Shown: positions 10,401 through 18,752, numbered from the stretch's first letter. The stretch: 64,000 bases of DNA from Flavobacterium sp. UBA5153 (GCA_002413745.1 DHXP01000039.1:62001-126000), one strand, 5' to 3'. Notes: generated by a model from the sequence alone, not told the origin. Numbers and translations are program-made.

Positions 10401-11645
10401 TTCCTGGGTTCATCCAGACCTTCGTTGGGATTTATTTTTGGAAGTCAAGAAGATGTAAGATATGAAGCTGCCAAAAACGGCTGGCTTACCAATTATCCTA
10501 ATTTTAACCAAAATTTTAGTCAAGTAACCAATAGGTTATTTAAGGCAACCGCAAATGTGGATTTGTTTCCGGATTTAAAAATTGATTTGACATTGGACAG
10601 AGCTTATTCAGAAAATTTTTCGGAACAATATGATGTCAATAATGGTCAATACAATTCGAGGTCACCTTACAGTTTTGGTAATTTCTCCATTTCCGCCCTA
10701 TTAATAAAAACCTCATTCTCGACCAGTGATGAAAATTCATCGGTCGCATTTGACGATTTCAGGAAAAACAGGCTCACGATTGCTAACCGTTTGGCGACAC
10801 AGCGAGGAATAGACATCAATAATCCAGTCAATTTGGATCGTGACGGTTTTCCGTTGGGCTACGGAAAAAACAATCAAGCGGTATTGCTGCCGGCCTTTTT
10901 AGCGGCTTATTCAGGAGCCAATGCTTCAGATGTTTCGCTTGGAATTTTCAGAAGTTTTCCAATACCAAACTGGTCCGTAAAATATAACGGATTGATGCGG
11001 TATGACTTTTTCAAGAAGAATTTCAAACGGTTTTCTTTGCAACACAATTACAGGGCATCCTATACTGTTAATGCATTTAGGTCGAATTTCGAATTTGATA
11101 AAATTCCAAATGGATTTGATGCAAGCGGCAATTTTTTCAACAAGACCATAATGTCAAATATCAACTTGGTGGAGCAATTTAATCCGCTTATCAGGATGGA
11201 TTTTGAATTGAAAAGTTCATTGAAAGTACTTACCGAAATCAAAAAAGACAGGGCATTATCCATGAGTTTCGACAATAATTTATTGACCGAAGTAAAGGGA
11301 ATGGAATATGTGGTAGGACTTGGATATCGATTTAAGGACGTGATTTTCTCCTCTAGATTAGCCGATAATCCCACGGGAATAATAAAAAGTGACATCAATT
11401 TGAAAGCTGATTTGTCCTATCGAAACAATCAAACCATCGTGAGGTATTTAGATTATGACAACAATCAACTGGCCGGAGGGCAAAATCTTTGGTCTTTAAA
11501 ACTTACTGCCGATTATTCTTTCAGCAAAAACTTGACGGCTATTTTCTATTATGACCACTCCTTTTCGAAAGCAGTAATATCGACTTCTTTTCCTCTGACG
11601 AACATCCGTTCAGGGTTTACGATGCGCTATAATTTCGGAAATTAA
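4467..11645 (+). CDS. sprA: Gliding motility / type IX secretion translocon protein SprA (Sov)
   Basis: About 2,390 residues, the characteristic giant size of SprA. A signal peptide (MLKICTFLLALFCVFVSQAQ) begins at the ATG at 4467. An in-frame TTG at 4434 would add 11 residues, but the signal peptide favours 4467. The body is rich in aromatic and Asn residues with alternating beta-strand patterns, and the protein ends in a strand-like MRYNFGN, as expected for an outer-membrane barrel. SprA forms the 36-strand pore through which T9SS substrates, including gliding adhesins and hydrolases, leave the cell. The order sprA, gcvH, VanZ-like, deoC, remB agrees with my recollection of other flavobacteria. 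No frameshift is seen over the whole 7.2 kb. Confidence 0.95.
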   Translation: MLKICTFLLALFCVFVSQAQVKQVVQDTTKTGFSIGKIQIKDPKSILSAYTYDPVTDRYVYTNTIDGFSTNYPVILTPKEYEALVLKESMRNYFKKKLDAIDGKKEGSEAAKKDLLPRYYVKSGLFESVFGSNTIDVKPTGSVEMDFGVRYTKQDNPSFSPRNRSSTTFDFNQRISMSLMGKVGTRLNVNANYDTQSTFAFQNLIKLEYAPSEDDIIQKIEVGNVSMPLNSSLIRGAQSLFGVKTQLQFGKTTVTGVFSEQKSKTKSIVAQGGGTIQDFDMYALDYDNDRHFFLSQYFRNKYDASLKNYPFIDSRVQISRLEVWITNKQNRVNTTSNNLRNIIALQDLGEGQLTGLPDNEVVVLDPSTGIFNNPIDSPSDNSNNDYDPAQIIAGTGLLNKNIREIATSNSGFNTTVSEGQDYSKLENARKLNPNEYTFNPQLGYVSLQQRLANDEVLAVAYQYTIGDKVYQVGEFGNDGVDATLVTGNTPSNKAIITQSLILKMLKSNLTNVKNPVWNLMMKNIYQIPGAYQVKQEDFRFNILYTDPSPLNYISEVDPVVSPFPDKNNPNLIPPKPYTITSTPLLEVFNLDNLNYNNDKQIGGDGFFDFVPGLTIDSQNGRIIFTTKEPFGELLFSKLSNKDANGNPIENYSDVNTYNPNQKKYVFRNMYRNTQSGALQDSDKNKFLLRGKYKSSGGEGIPIGAFNVPRGSVVVTAGGRVLVEGIDYSVNYQLGRVQILDPSLQASNTPINVSLENNSVFGQQTRRFMGVNVEHKISDKFLVGATFLKMTEKPFTQKSSFGQESVNNTIFGLNTNYSTEIPFLTRLVNKLPNLDTDVPSNLSVRGEIAFLKPDTPKADSFQGESTIYVDDFEGSQSTIDMRSAYAWSLASTPVNDTQSPYNFNASANDLSYGFKRAKLAWYSIDPIFYTQKPSGISNDDLSLNTTRRIFSQELYPNTDIAQGQSQVVNTLDLSYYPSERGPYNNGLNVATNPAANFGGIMRSLNSTNFEQGNVEYIQFWVLDPYVGKGEIPPTNTGKIYFNLGEISEDILKDGRKQYENGLGPDQILVNPKPIWGNVPASQSLIYAFDTNAANRTNQDIGLDGLSDADEGATYTNFASEPDPAADDYTYYLKATGSVLDRYKNYNGTDGNSAVDINDANRGSSTVPDVEDINRDNTMNTINAYYEYSIDVKPNMSIGQNYITDIRNTQAPLPDGSTTDARWIQFKIPVSQPENTIGNISDFRSIRFMRMFMTGFNDKVTVRFGALDLVRGEWRRYTNTLDFNDPNVADDGTNLDVLAVNVQENNERCPINYIIPPGVQREQLYNNNTIINQNEQSLSLRVSGKGLEPEDSRAVFKNVSIDMRQFKKLKMFLHAESLPNEIVLQDNQMVGFIRFGNDFTQNFYQIEIPLKVTTPSATSSSNCSPLSAETVWPEENQIDLSLALLTKLKILAMSVNPSTLPLDGIYYQNEDELDPSLAGKTNKLRLGIKGNPNFGLARTLMVGVKSNETHQDIKGEVWFNELRLASMDNHGGMAAVLNVDSNLADFATVSATGKKSTIGFGALEQGSNERSREDTQQYNIVTNINLGKLLPPKWGINLPFNYAIGEENITPEYDPFNQDIKLKQLLDNTADKAERDNFARRAIDYTKRRSINFIGVRKQRSPEQKQHVYDPENFTFSQSYNEVERHDFEIEEYKDQQANTSVDYAYSFQPKTIEPFKKTKFMKKSDYWKLLSDFNFNYLPSNVSFNTNIIRQYNRQQFRQVDVQGIGLDPMYRRNFGFNYQYGFNYNLTKSLKLNYTASSSNIVRNYLNQDNEPIDTFTIWDSYWDIGNPNQHMQQLVVNYELPINKIPLFSFIKANYSYTGDYSWQRASTALSEINIGGNTYDLGNTIQNANSHNLNAAFNMDAFYKYLGLSKSSKLASKPKTTIPKPGEKIVNTNVQTEKNNVFVDGFIGVLTSVKNIQINYTQNSGTVLPGYTPSIGFLGSSRPSLGFIFGSQEDVRYEAAKNGWLTNYPNFNQNFSQVTNRLFKATANVDLFPDLKIDLTLDRAYSENFSEQYDVNNGQYNSRSPYSFGNFSISALLIKTSFSTSDENSSVAFDDFRKNRLTIANRLATQRGIDINNPVNLDRDGFPLGYGKNNQAVLLPAFLAAYSGANASDVSLGIFRSFPIPNWSVKYNGLMRYDFFKKNFKRFSLQHNYRASYTVNAFRSNFEFDKIPNGFDASGNFFNKTIMSNINLVEQFNPLIRMDFELKSSLKVLTEIKKDRALSMSFDNNLLTEVKGMEYVVGLGYRFKDVIFSSRLADNPTGIIKSDINLKADLSYRNNQTIVRYLDYDNNQLAGGQNLWSLKLTADYSFSKNLTAIFYYDHSFSKAVISTSFPLTNIRSGFTMRYNFGN

Positions 11646-11726
11646 ATTTTAAAATCTAAACACGATTTGAATAGAAGATTGTTACATTTGTCCAATAAAA
11701 ATTTAAATTATTTAATTACTATTATT

Positions 11727-12107
11727 ATGAACATACCAGCAAATTTGAAGTACACAAAAGATCACGAATGGGTTAGCCTAGAGGGTGATATTGCAACTGT
11801 GGGAATTACCCATTTTGCACAAAAAGAATTAGGGGATATCGTATATGTTGAAGTTGAAACTTTGGGTCAGACTTTAGAAAAAGACGAAGTTTTTGGTACG
11901 GTCGAAGCCGTAAAAACGGTTTCCGATTTATTTCTTCCAATGAGTGGTGAAATCATCGAGTTTAATGATGCGCTGGAAAGCAAACCCGAAAGCGTAAATT
12001 CAGATTCTTATGGAGCCGGATGGATGATAAAAGTAAAAGTTTCAAACGTTGCCGAATATGATTCGTTGCTTTCGAGTGAAGCTTATAAAGAATTAATTGG
12101 TGCTTAA
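11727..12107 (+). CDS. gcvH: Glycine cleavage system protein H
   Basis: 126 residues when started at the ATG at 11727 ([15 protein letters not shown]), the usual GcvH length and N-terminus. An upstream in-frame start at 11667 would add a leader not found in the family. The lipoyl attachment lysine is K63 in VEAVKTVSD. The protein shuttles the aminomethyl group between the P and T proteins of glycine cleavage; those genes are not in this window. The following VanZ-like gene overlaps its 3' end, indicating co-transcription. Confidence 0.95.
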   Translation: MNIPANLKYTKDHEWVSLEGDIATVGITHFAQKELGDIVYVEVETLGQTLEKDEVFGTVEAVKTVSDLFLPMSGEIIEFNDALESKPESVNSDSYGAGWMIKVKVSNVAEYDSLLSSEAYKELIGA

Positions 12108-12483
12108 ACAGTTATTTTTTTGGTTAGCCATATTTTGGACTGGATTAATTTTGATTTCTTGTCTCATACAATCAAGCGATATTCCCCAAATTAGTATTCC
12201 AAACTTGGATAAAGTAGTTCACGCCTTTTTCCACTTTGTGTTTACGACGCTTTGGTTTTTGTTTTTTAAAAAGCAGTTAAATAGTGTAAATAACTCAAAA
12301 CCTCTTGCTATTTCATTTGTACTATCTTTTTTTTTTGGAATAGGCATCGAAATATTTCAAGGGCTATTTACAGCCACCAGAAGTGCTGATGTGTTTGATG
12401 TTTTGGCAAATATAACAGGGGCAACCTTGGCTGTTGTCGTAATTATTTTGTTGAATAAATATAGCAGGCTGGATAGAATTTAA
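12100..12483 (+). CDS. VanZ-like family membrane protein
   Basis: About 127 residues with four predicted membrane helices. It carries the VanZ-like signature [12 protein letters not shown] and then [21 protein letters not shown], in which the E..Q, R, D and N positions are conserved in the family. The start is a non-ATG codon (GTG at 12100, or TTG at 12097) inside the end of gcvH, so translation is probably coupled. The cellular role of these small VanZ-like proteins outside glycopeptide resistance is unknown, and the context gives no hint of antibiotic resistance here. Confidence 0.8.
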   Translation: MLKQLFFWLAIFWTGLILISCLIQSSDIPQISIPNLDKVVHAFFHFVFTTLWFLFFKKQLNSVNNSKPLAISFVLSFFFGIGIEIFQGLFTATRSADVFDVLANITGATLAVVVIILLNKYSRLDRI

Positions 12484-12502
12484 TTTCTTTAGGTTTAATT
12501 CC

Positions 12503-12633
12503 TCGAAGCTCTGCTTCGAATGAAAAAAGAATTTTCAACCACTGCCTCTGGGGTCTGCCCCGAGGTAGTTTATAGTCCCCAACGGGTTAAAAAGATAAAA
12601 AACAGTTAGATACCTCGAAGTTTTACTTTGAGG
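12503..12633. repeat. Cluster of three short palindromes between VanZ-like gene and deoC
   Basis: Three hairpins lie close together: TCGAAGC/GCTTCGA at 12503-12519, CCTCTGGGG/CCCCGAGG at 12545-12565 and CCTCGAAG/CTTTGAGG at 12613-12633. The last is followed by a T-rich run and may act as a terminator. A related CCTCGAAG-containing stem occurs at 22713-22740. Confidence 0.6.
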
Positions 12634-12676
12634 TTGTTTTTGCGAATTACAAATAGCCCATATAGTATTAAATCCA

Positions 12677-13420
12677 ATGGATATAAAACAATATTTAGAT
12701 TCGACTTATTTAAAAACAGCCACTCAAGCCGGACTCAATGAAGCCGAAAACACCATAATAGCTAAAGAATTTATTCAGGAAGCCATTGATGAGCATTTTA
12801 AATTGATCATGATTCGCCCCAATATGGTTTCACTGGCAAGCAAAATGATTGCTGATGCCAACTCGCCAGTTCAAATAGGAACCGTCATTGATTTTCCAGA
12901 AGGAAAAGCAGGGCTTGAAGCCAAACTTGAGGAAGCAATCCAAGCCATAAAGGATGGTGCTGACGATCTCGATTTTGTATGTAATTATGAAGCGTTCAAA
13001 GAGGGCAATGTAGATTTGGTTAAAGAAGAAATTCTAAAATGCACCCAATTGGGCTTAGCGCACAACAAAGTCGTAAAATGGATAATTGAAGTGGCAGCAC
13101 TCAACGACAAACAAATTATGCAGTTGTCGGCCTTGATAAAAAATATCGTTATTTCGAATTTTAAAGAAGAAAATTACGCTTCAGTTTTTGTAAAGTCATC
13201 AACAGGATTTTATAAAACGGAAAATAATCTCCCGAATGGCGCCACGGTTCCTGCCATAATCATGATGCTCGAAAATGCCTCGCCACTTCCAGTAAAAGCA
13301 GCTGGCGGAGTAAGAACGTACGATGAAGCTGTCGAAATGATTCGGTTGGGCGTAAAACGAATTGGCACTTCGGGTGCAAAAGCCATTGCAAACGGTCAAA
13401 AAGCGCAAGGCGAATACTAA
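12677..13420 (+). CDS. deoC: Deoxyribose-phosphate aldolase
   Basis: 247 residues, a TIM-barrel class I aldolase. The Schiff-base lysine is K173 in FVKSSTGFY, and the second active-site lysine is K207 in VKAAGGVRT. The acidic residues in DDLDFVCNY match the third catalytic position. It splits 2-deoxyribose-5-phosphate into glyceraldehyde-3-phosphate and acetaldehyde in deoxynucleoside salvage. It lies 18 bases before remB and is preceded by a palindrome cluster that may end the gcvH transcript. No other deo genes are near. Confidence 0.95.
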   Translation: MDIKQYLDSTYLKTATQAGLNEAENTIIAKEFIQEAIDEHFKLIMIRPNMVSLASKMIADANSPVQIGTVIDFPEGKAGLEAKLEEAIQAIKDGADDLDFVCNYEAFKEGNVDLVKEEILKCTQLGLAHNKVVKWIIEVAALNDKQIMQLSALIKNIVISNFKEENYASVFVKSSTGFYKTENNLPNGATVPAIIMMLENASPLPVKAAGGVRTYDEAVEMIRLGVKRIGTSGAKAIANGQKAQGEY

Positions 13421-13438
13421 ATCACAACTAAAAAAAAC

Positions 13439-15562
13439 ATGAAAAAAGGATTGCTGATATTACTTTTATCTCTTTGCACTTTCGTTGCTTTTGCACAAGA
13501 TGTAAATAATAGTTCAAAACAATCGGGATTTTCTTCCGAGCGTTTTCCTGTTTTTCCAAATTGTGAAAACTTGCAGTCCAAGGAATTGGAAAACTGTTTT
13601 TATTATCAGGTGCAGGATTTCGTGTTCCAAAATTTTGTAGTTCCTGAAAATCTTGTCCAAAACAATTTTCAAGGTAAAATAAAAGTGCTTTTTGAAGTGG
13701 ACGACAAAGGTGTTTTTAAGGTAATTTATGTAAACGCCGTCGATGAAACGTTGATTCAGGAAGCTAAAAGGGTCTTTGGCAAATTTCCAAAAATTCAACC
13801 ATCAACGTATAATGGGAAACCAACGTATTCCAAATTCAACATCTCCATTTCGATACCATTAAAAAGTCCTGAACAACTAGCTTCAGAAGCCATTGTTGCT
13901 GCCGAAATTGTGAAGTCAAATTCTAAACAGCTCACAGAATTAGACAGTATTGTCTATAAAAAATTTAACAATCCCCAGTTCGGAAGTCATTTGAATATTC
14001 CGTTTTCACACAGTTATTATGCGCATTTTGATGCCGCTATGAATCAAGTTGGCGCCAACAACCACACCGCTTCAAAACCGTATACTTATGCCGAGGTTTC
14101 AAAATATTACAACCTTAATGCAGAAAACGAAAAACTAAAAAAAGAAGCTTCTGGCTGGTGGGCAAGGAAATTATGGAATGAAAACTTGGTCGAAATTCAG
14201 GGCGATGGCTATTGGTTTAGCCTAAATCCAATTTTAGATTTAGAACTCGGGAAAGCGTCTGGCAACAAGCAGGTCAAAACATTTATAAATACGCGCGGAC
14301 TCAATTTCCGTGGCGGAATAGGTTCCCAGCTTAATTTCACGACAACCGTCTTTGAAAGTCAGGGACGATTTGCCGATTATTTCAACCGTTATGCCGAATC
14401 CATAAAACCGGCTGGCGGTAATCCGGCAATCATTCCGGGAATGGGAATTTCCAAAGATTTCAAAACCGACGCCTACGATTTTCCTTTGGCGGAAGCCAAT
14501 TTAACCTTTGCGCCCAGTAAACATATTGATTTGCAATTGGGTTATGGCAGAAATTTCATTGGTGACGGATACCGTTCTTTATTGGAAAGCGACGGAGCAA
14601 GTCCGTATCCGTATTTTAAAATCAACACCAATTTTTGGAAAATAAAATACACGAATACTTATATGTGGCTCAAAGATGTGCGCCCCGAAGTCACCATCGA
14701 AAGAACCTACGCCAAGAAGTTTATGGCAAACCATTATTTGAGCTGGAATGTTTCGAACAGATTGAATCTCGGTTTCTTTGAATCGGTGGTCTGGACGGAC
14801 ACCAATAACAGAGGCTTTGACATGAGTTTTGTGAACCCGATCATTTTTTATCGTTCTGTCGAGTTTGCCTCTTCGGCAAGAAGCGGCAACGCGCTTTTGG
14901 GATTGACCACGAAATACAAATGGAATAACCAGATGAACTTTTACGGGCAATTTCTCTTGGACGAGTTTTCACTTGGCGAAGTTAAAAAAGGGAACAATAG
15001 TTGGAAGAACAAATTTGGTTATCAGTTGGGCGTTAAATATTACAATGCTTTTCAGGTCGATAATTTGTTGTTGCAGCTGGAATTCAATCACGTTCGCCCT
15101 TATGTGTATTCCCATAGCGATCCCATTACAAATTACGGACACAACAATCAAAGTATGGGGCATCAATGGGGCGGAAATTTCGAGGAATTTGTTGCCATTG
15201 CCCGGTATCACAAAGGCAGGTTTTTTGCTGATGCCAAAATCACTTATGGCACGCGTGGATTGGACTTTGACACCACCGAAAACAGTTATAATTACGGAGG
15301 AAATATCTATAAAGATTATGACCTGAATAGGCCTTTTGATTCTGGCGTGAAAGTAGGTCAGGGAAATAAAACCACCGTTTTCATTGCTGATTTGCAAGCG
15401 GGATATTTGGTAAATCCAATGACGAATTTGAAGGTTTTTGGCAGTTTTATTTATAGAAACTTCGACCCAACACAAAACACTTTGACGACTTTTAAGGAAA
15501 GCACTGCTTGGTTTTCTTTAGGAATTCGCTCGGATGTGTTTAATTGGTATTTTGATTATTAA
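13439..15562 (+). CDS. remB: Gliding motility protein RemB
   Basis: 707 residues with a signal peptide (MKKGLLILLLSLCTFVAFAQ). Residues about 60-150 resemble a TonB C-terminal-like domain (VPENLVQNNFQGKIKVLFEV). The rest is a long beta-strand-rich region with regular aromatic ends, consistent with an outer-membrane barrel of the capsule-assembly Wzi-like type. I assign RemB from these features and from the conserved placement downstream of sprA and deoC in flavobacteria. Its exact function in gliding is not settled. It ends 30 bases before the first orphan RHS tip, which makes it the left neighbour of the accessory island. Confidence 0.8.
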   Translation: MKKGLLILLLSLCTFVAFAQDVNNSSKQSGFSSERFPVFPNCENLQSKELENCFYYQVQDFVFQNFVVPENLVQNNFQGKIKVLFEVDDKGVFKVIYVNAVDETLIQEAKRVFGKFPKIQPSTYNGKPTYSKFNISISIPLKSPEQLASEAIVAAEIVKSNSKQLTELDSIVYKKFNNPQFGSHLNIPFSHSYYAHFDAAMNQVGANNHTASKPYTYAEVSKYYNLNAENEKLKKEASGWWARKLWNENLVEIQGDGYWFSLNPILDLELGKASGNKQVKTFINTRGLNFRGGIGSQLNFTTTVFESQGRFADYFNRYAESIKPAGGNPAIIPGMGISKDFKTDAYDFPLAEANLTFAPSKHIDLQLGYGRNFIGDGYRSLLESDGASPYPYFKINTNFWKIKYTNTYMWLKDVRPEVTIERTYAKKFMANHYLSWNVSNRLNLGFFESVVWTDTNNRGFDMSFVNPIIFYRSVEFASSARSGNALLGLTTKYKWNNQMNFYGQFLLDEFSLGEVKKGNNSWKNKFGYQLGVKYYNAFQVDNLLLQLEFNHVRPYVYSHSDPITNYGHNNQSMGHQWGGNFEEFVAIARYHKGRFFADAKITYGTRGLDFDTTENSYNYGGNIYKDYDLNRPFDSGVKVGQGNKTTVFIADLQAGYLVNPMTNLKVFGSFIYRNFDPTQNTLTTFKESTAWFSLGIRSDVFNWYFDY

Positions 15563-15592
15563 TGTATGATGGGTATTATGATGTTAAACTAG

Positions 15593-15769
15593 AAGTACGG
15601 CTTTCAGGGGCAAGAGCTCGATCCCGAGACAGGCATGGAGGCTTTTCAGCTCAGACTCTGGGATGGTAGACTAGGTAGATGGATGAGTCCTGACCCGTAT
15701 GGGCAACATTCCTCTCCTTATTTAGGAATGGGAAACAACCCAATAAGTGCAGTAGATCCTGATGGTGGA
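15593..15769 (+). repeat. RHS core tip, copy 1
   Basis: The frame opens after a TAG at 15590-15592 and encodes YGFQGQELDPETG and then the RHS-associated core up to DPDGG at 15769. Only the last 59 or so residues of an RHS core are present. The matching blocks are at 16928-17294, 18753-19100 and 20256-20436. Confidence 0.85.
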
Positions 15770-16396
15770 GATATAATATACTTAAATGCGTCAACTTCAG
15801 TTCCTGTACCTGGAGGAGGAGGGTATTTTGGACACGCTGCCGTACTAATTGGTAATGACCACGATGGATGGAGGTATTTGTCTATGAATGGAACAGCAGC
15901 AAAAGGCGAAAATGGTTGGTTTTATGGTGATAGTAGATTTGCAGATTTAGGAAATATAAAACAACAAAACGATTTTAGAGGTACTAAATTAACTGCCAAA
16001 GAAGTAATACAGATAGTAAATAAATCGAATGGGGCAATAGATAGACATCATTACGATAGGGCTGTTAGAATCAGAACATCCGGATTTGAAGACGAAATAG
16101 CGTATCAAGCAGCAAAAAAACAAGCGAATAGCGAAAAATACGGTATATGTGGGTCATCTTGCCTAGATGTTCCTCAAGCGGCTTTTGAAGCCGTTGTGAA
16201 ACATCGATTAAATACAAGTGATTTAAACTTTTTTGACGCAGGTAATTATGGTTTTAAAATGTTAATCCCAAATCAATACTTTGATAATTTTGGAATATTT
16301 ATGAGAAATATAAATTCAGATTTGGGAAATAATCCATTTAAAATTAAATCTGATTATACAATTACTGTTGGTCCAGTAGAAGAAATTAAGAACTAA
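15635..16396 (+). CDS. Orphan RHS tip 1 with papain-like C-terminal tail (candidate toxin)
   Basis: 253 residues from the first ATG; the open frame reaches back to 15593 without a start, so this looks like a displaced C-terminal module rather than a complete gene. Residues 1-45 are the RHS-associated core (LRLWDGRLGRWMSPDPYG, then DPDGG). The tail is unlike the other three copies. It has GHAAVLIGNDHDGWRYLS followed later by YGICGSSCLDVPQAAFE. A His-then-Cys order with these surroundings is reminiscent of permuted NlpC/P60 or papain-like hydrolases, which are common toxin tails; that is inference. The next gene overlaps its stop by one base. Confidence 0.7.
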   Translation: MEAFQLRLWDGRLGRWMSPDPYGQHSSPYLGMGNNPISAVDPDGGDIIYLNASTSVPVPGGGGYFGHAAVLIGNDHDGWRYLSMNGTAAKGENGWFYGDSRFADLGNIKQQNDFRGTKLTAKEVIQIVNKSNGAIDRHHYDRAVRIRTSGFEDEIAYQAAKKQANSEKYGICGSSCLDVPQAAFEAVVKHRLNTSDLNFFDAGNYGFKMLIPNQYFDNFGIFMRNINSDLGNNPFKIKSDYTITVGPVEEIKN

Positions 16397-16914
16397 TGAA
16401 GAAATCAAGATTTAAAATTATTTTTATATTAGTAATAATTATTTCAATGTTATATTTTGGAATGGTATTAATAAATTCATATTTTGGATGGTATGGATAC
16501 GAAAGATGGAAGTATAGAAGAGTAACTTATGGGGACATAAGACAGTCAGTTTCCAGAAAAGTATTTGTAAAAAAATTAATGTATGAATCTAATGTCGATT
16601 TAAAATATTTTAAAGTTTATCTTGAAAAAGGGTATTGGTGTGGTTACGATAAGCTAGACGATACAAGATTTGAAAACACCTCAAAATATCCATATCAAGT
16701 GTCTTTCAATAATGGGGACACTATAAAAAATGTTGTTTTTAATATTTCAAATTATAATAAATTTGATTCTATAGATAACAACATTTTAAATGTTTGCGTT
16801 TATTTAGAGAAGCCTTATTTAAAGGATACAATTGTATTGAAAATAATAAAATTTGACGGGAGTAAAGACTCTATTGGATATATAAAAGTTTGGGATAAGA
16901 CAAATAAAAAATAG
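16396..16914 (+). CDS. Hypothetical membrane-anchored protein, candidate immunity to tip 1
   Basis: 172 residues, unrecognised. One N-terminal membrane helix (about residues 8-30) is followed by a Tyr- and Lys-rich soluble part. The start ATG overlaps the TAA of the preceding toxin-like tip by one base (TAATG), so the two are translationally coupled. Position, size and very AT-rich composition fit an immunity protein for tip 1; a single anchor with an exported domain would suit a toxin acting at the envelope. No sequence-level evidence of that role was seen. Confidence 0.6.
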   Translation: MKKSRFKIIFILVIIISMLYFGMVLINSYFGWYGYERWKYRRVTYGDIRQSVSRKVFVKKLMYESNVDLKYFKVYLEKGYWCGYDKLDDTRFENTSKYPYQVSFNNGDTIKNVVFNISNYNKFDSIDNNILNVCVYLEKPYLKDTIVLKIIKFDGSKDSIGYIKVWDKTNKK

Positions 16915-16918
16915 TGAT

Positions 16919-17932
16919 TTGCCTGTTTACGGATTAAAGCGTTTGGGGGTTTACAACAGGTCAAGTGCAACGAGTACTTATGAAATTACGGATCATCTGG
17001 GCAATGTGCGTGCGGTAATCCAGAAAGTAAACGGCAGTCCTGTGATAAAATCCTTTGCTGATTATTACCCTTTTGGGGAGCAATTGCCGGGCAGGAATTC
17101 TAATAGTGGTAATTACCGTTACGCCTTTCAGGGGGCAAGAGCTCGACGGCGAAACTGGTATGGAGGCGTTTCAGCTTAGGCTTTGGGATGGCAGGATTGG
17201 AAGATGGTTGAGTCCTGACCCGTATGGGCAATATGATTCGCCTTATTTAGGAATGGGGAATAATCCAATTGGAAATATCGACCCTGATGGAGGATATTCT
17301 TGGTTAGGAGCAGCTTGGCGTTATGCTGCTGGCGGTTTTGAAGGAGATTTTCATAAAAGTACAAATGAAAAATGGGGCTGGGGTACTACATATGAAAACA
17401 CGAGTTTTAACCCTGATGGTGAGGTGTTGGCATAATAGCTCATCAAGATTTTGGGCAAAATAGAGGGTATTCTAATATAACCTCTGGTGGTTTTGGTAGC
17501 GTTAGTCTTCCTGTTTTTAATTTATCTGGCGGAGTTTCAATTTACGGAAATAGTAAGGATAGACAAATGGATGTACTGTCTGGAACACCTGAATGGTTTA
17601 TGGATTATACCGATATGCCAATTTTTGGAAAACCAAATGGATATGATGCCAAAGCATCAAGTATATTAAAAGTATTACATACAGCAGCTGATATTTTAGA
17701 TACTAATGATAAAGTTGATCCAATTCTTAATATCTCAAATTCAAAAGAAATTAAAAAAACCAAAATACAATATAATTACGAGATACACTTTAAAACTAAA
17801 GAAGGAAAAGCTGTTTGGACGCATAATCAATGGGGAACAAAAAATAATATAGATAGTATAATAAATACTAATTTAAAAGCCGGAAATTACCAAAGTGGGG
17901 AAACAGTAATTTTACAAACAATTAAATACTAA
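16919..17932 (+). pseudogene. Orphan RHS tip 2, broken by frameshifts
   Basis: The first frame (TTG at 16919) encodes a longer RHS core stretch: YEITDHLGNVRAVIQK, DYYPFGEQLPGRNSNS, then RYAFQG. A run of five G at 17131-17135, where copy 1 has four and copies 3 and 4 have three G after a CAA codon, shifts the frame. Core sequence resumes in another frame (QELDGETG, ATG at 17160) and continues to a stop at 17435. A second shift between about 17418 and 17432 is needed to reach the downstream open frame (HQDFGQNRGYSN) that ends at 17932. The tail matches no family I recognise. Either the module is decayed or the assembly has errors in homopolymers. Confidence 0.75.
16928..17294 (+). repeat. RHS core tip, copy 2
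   Basis: This block covers about 120 codons of core and is nearly identical in DNA to copy 3 over its full length, including the GGGCAGGAATTCTAATAGTG stretch. It ends at the conserved DPDGG codons, after which similarity stops. Confidence 0.85.
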
Positions 17933-17937
17933 TAAGA

Positions 17938-18750
17938 ATGTTTAAACGAATTTTAATTATAGCTTATTTACTTATATTTATTTCTTGTGAAAAAAAAGAA
18001 ATTAAATATTATTCTAATGGCAGCATATTTAAAACATATAAATTAAATAATAATAAATTAGATGGTGATTATAAAGAGTTCTACCTAAATGGCAATATTA
18101 AAATAATTCATAAATTTAAAGAAGGAGTTTTAATAGATTCTTCTACTTATTATAATCAAAGAAAACAAATAACAGAAATACATTATCACTCAAGCGATAG
18201 TGCTGATTATGTTAAAACATTTGAAAAAGGCATTTTAATATCTGAAGGAAGATACTATTCAAATCAAGAAAGAGGAAAATGGAAATATTATTATGAAAAT
18301 GGTAAATTAAAAATGATAATTGAATTTATGGATTTATGTGGTAAGCAATATACTAATCAAGGTTGGAATTTTGATAAAAAAGGTAATTCCATTAAAAAAT
18401 TCGGGTATGAAAATTACTATACATTAACAATGCAAAAGAAAAACTATAAAGTAAATGAAGATATTAGCTTAAAAATTAAATATAAGCCAATATTATTTTT
18501 GAATTCAAATTCTTTAATTTGTATGAGTCCAAAAATAAACAAGACTTTTTGTAATTTAAACAATGTTAAATTGGATACCATTTATTCCGCAAATCATAAT
18601 TTTGACATTAAATTATCATTTTCTACTAAAGGAAACAAAAACTTGAGAGGATTTATTAAAGAGTTTTATAATAAAAAGGCAGATTCGAGAGATTCTACTA
18701 CGTATGGAGATAGATTTATTTATTTTGATATACCAATCAAAGTAGATTAG
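17938..18750 (+). CDS. Lipoprotein with MORN-like repeats, candidate immunity to tip 2
   Basis: 270 residues with a lipoprotein signal (LIAYLLIFISC, Cys at about residue 17). Residues about 20-140 contain repeated Y-x-NG-x-x-x motifs (YYSNGSIF, FYLNGNIK, YYENGKLK) of the MORN_2 type, found in YwqK-family proteins that are often annotated as antitoxins. The C-terminal half is unrecognised. The gene starts 5 bases after the broken tip 2, the immunity position in the other modules. A surface-attached immunity protein is plausible, but a simple cargo lipoprotein is also possible. Confidence 0.6.
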   Translation: MFKRILIIAYLLIFISCEKKEIKYYSNGSIFKTYKLNNNKLDGDYKEFYLNGNIKIIHKFKEGVLIDSSTYYNQRKQITEIHYHSSDSADYVKTFEKGILISEGRYYSNQERGKWKYYYENGKLKMIIEFMDLCGKQYTNQGWNFDKKGNSIKKFGYENYYTLTMQKKNYKVNEDISLKIKYKPILFLNSNSLICMSPKINKTFCNLNNVKLDTIYSANHNFDIKLSFSTKGNKNLRGFIKEFYNKKADSRDSTTYGDRFIYFDIPIKVD

Positions 18751-18752
18751 GA

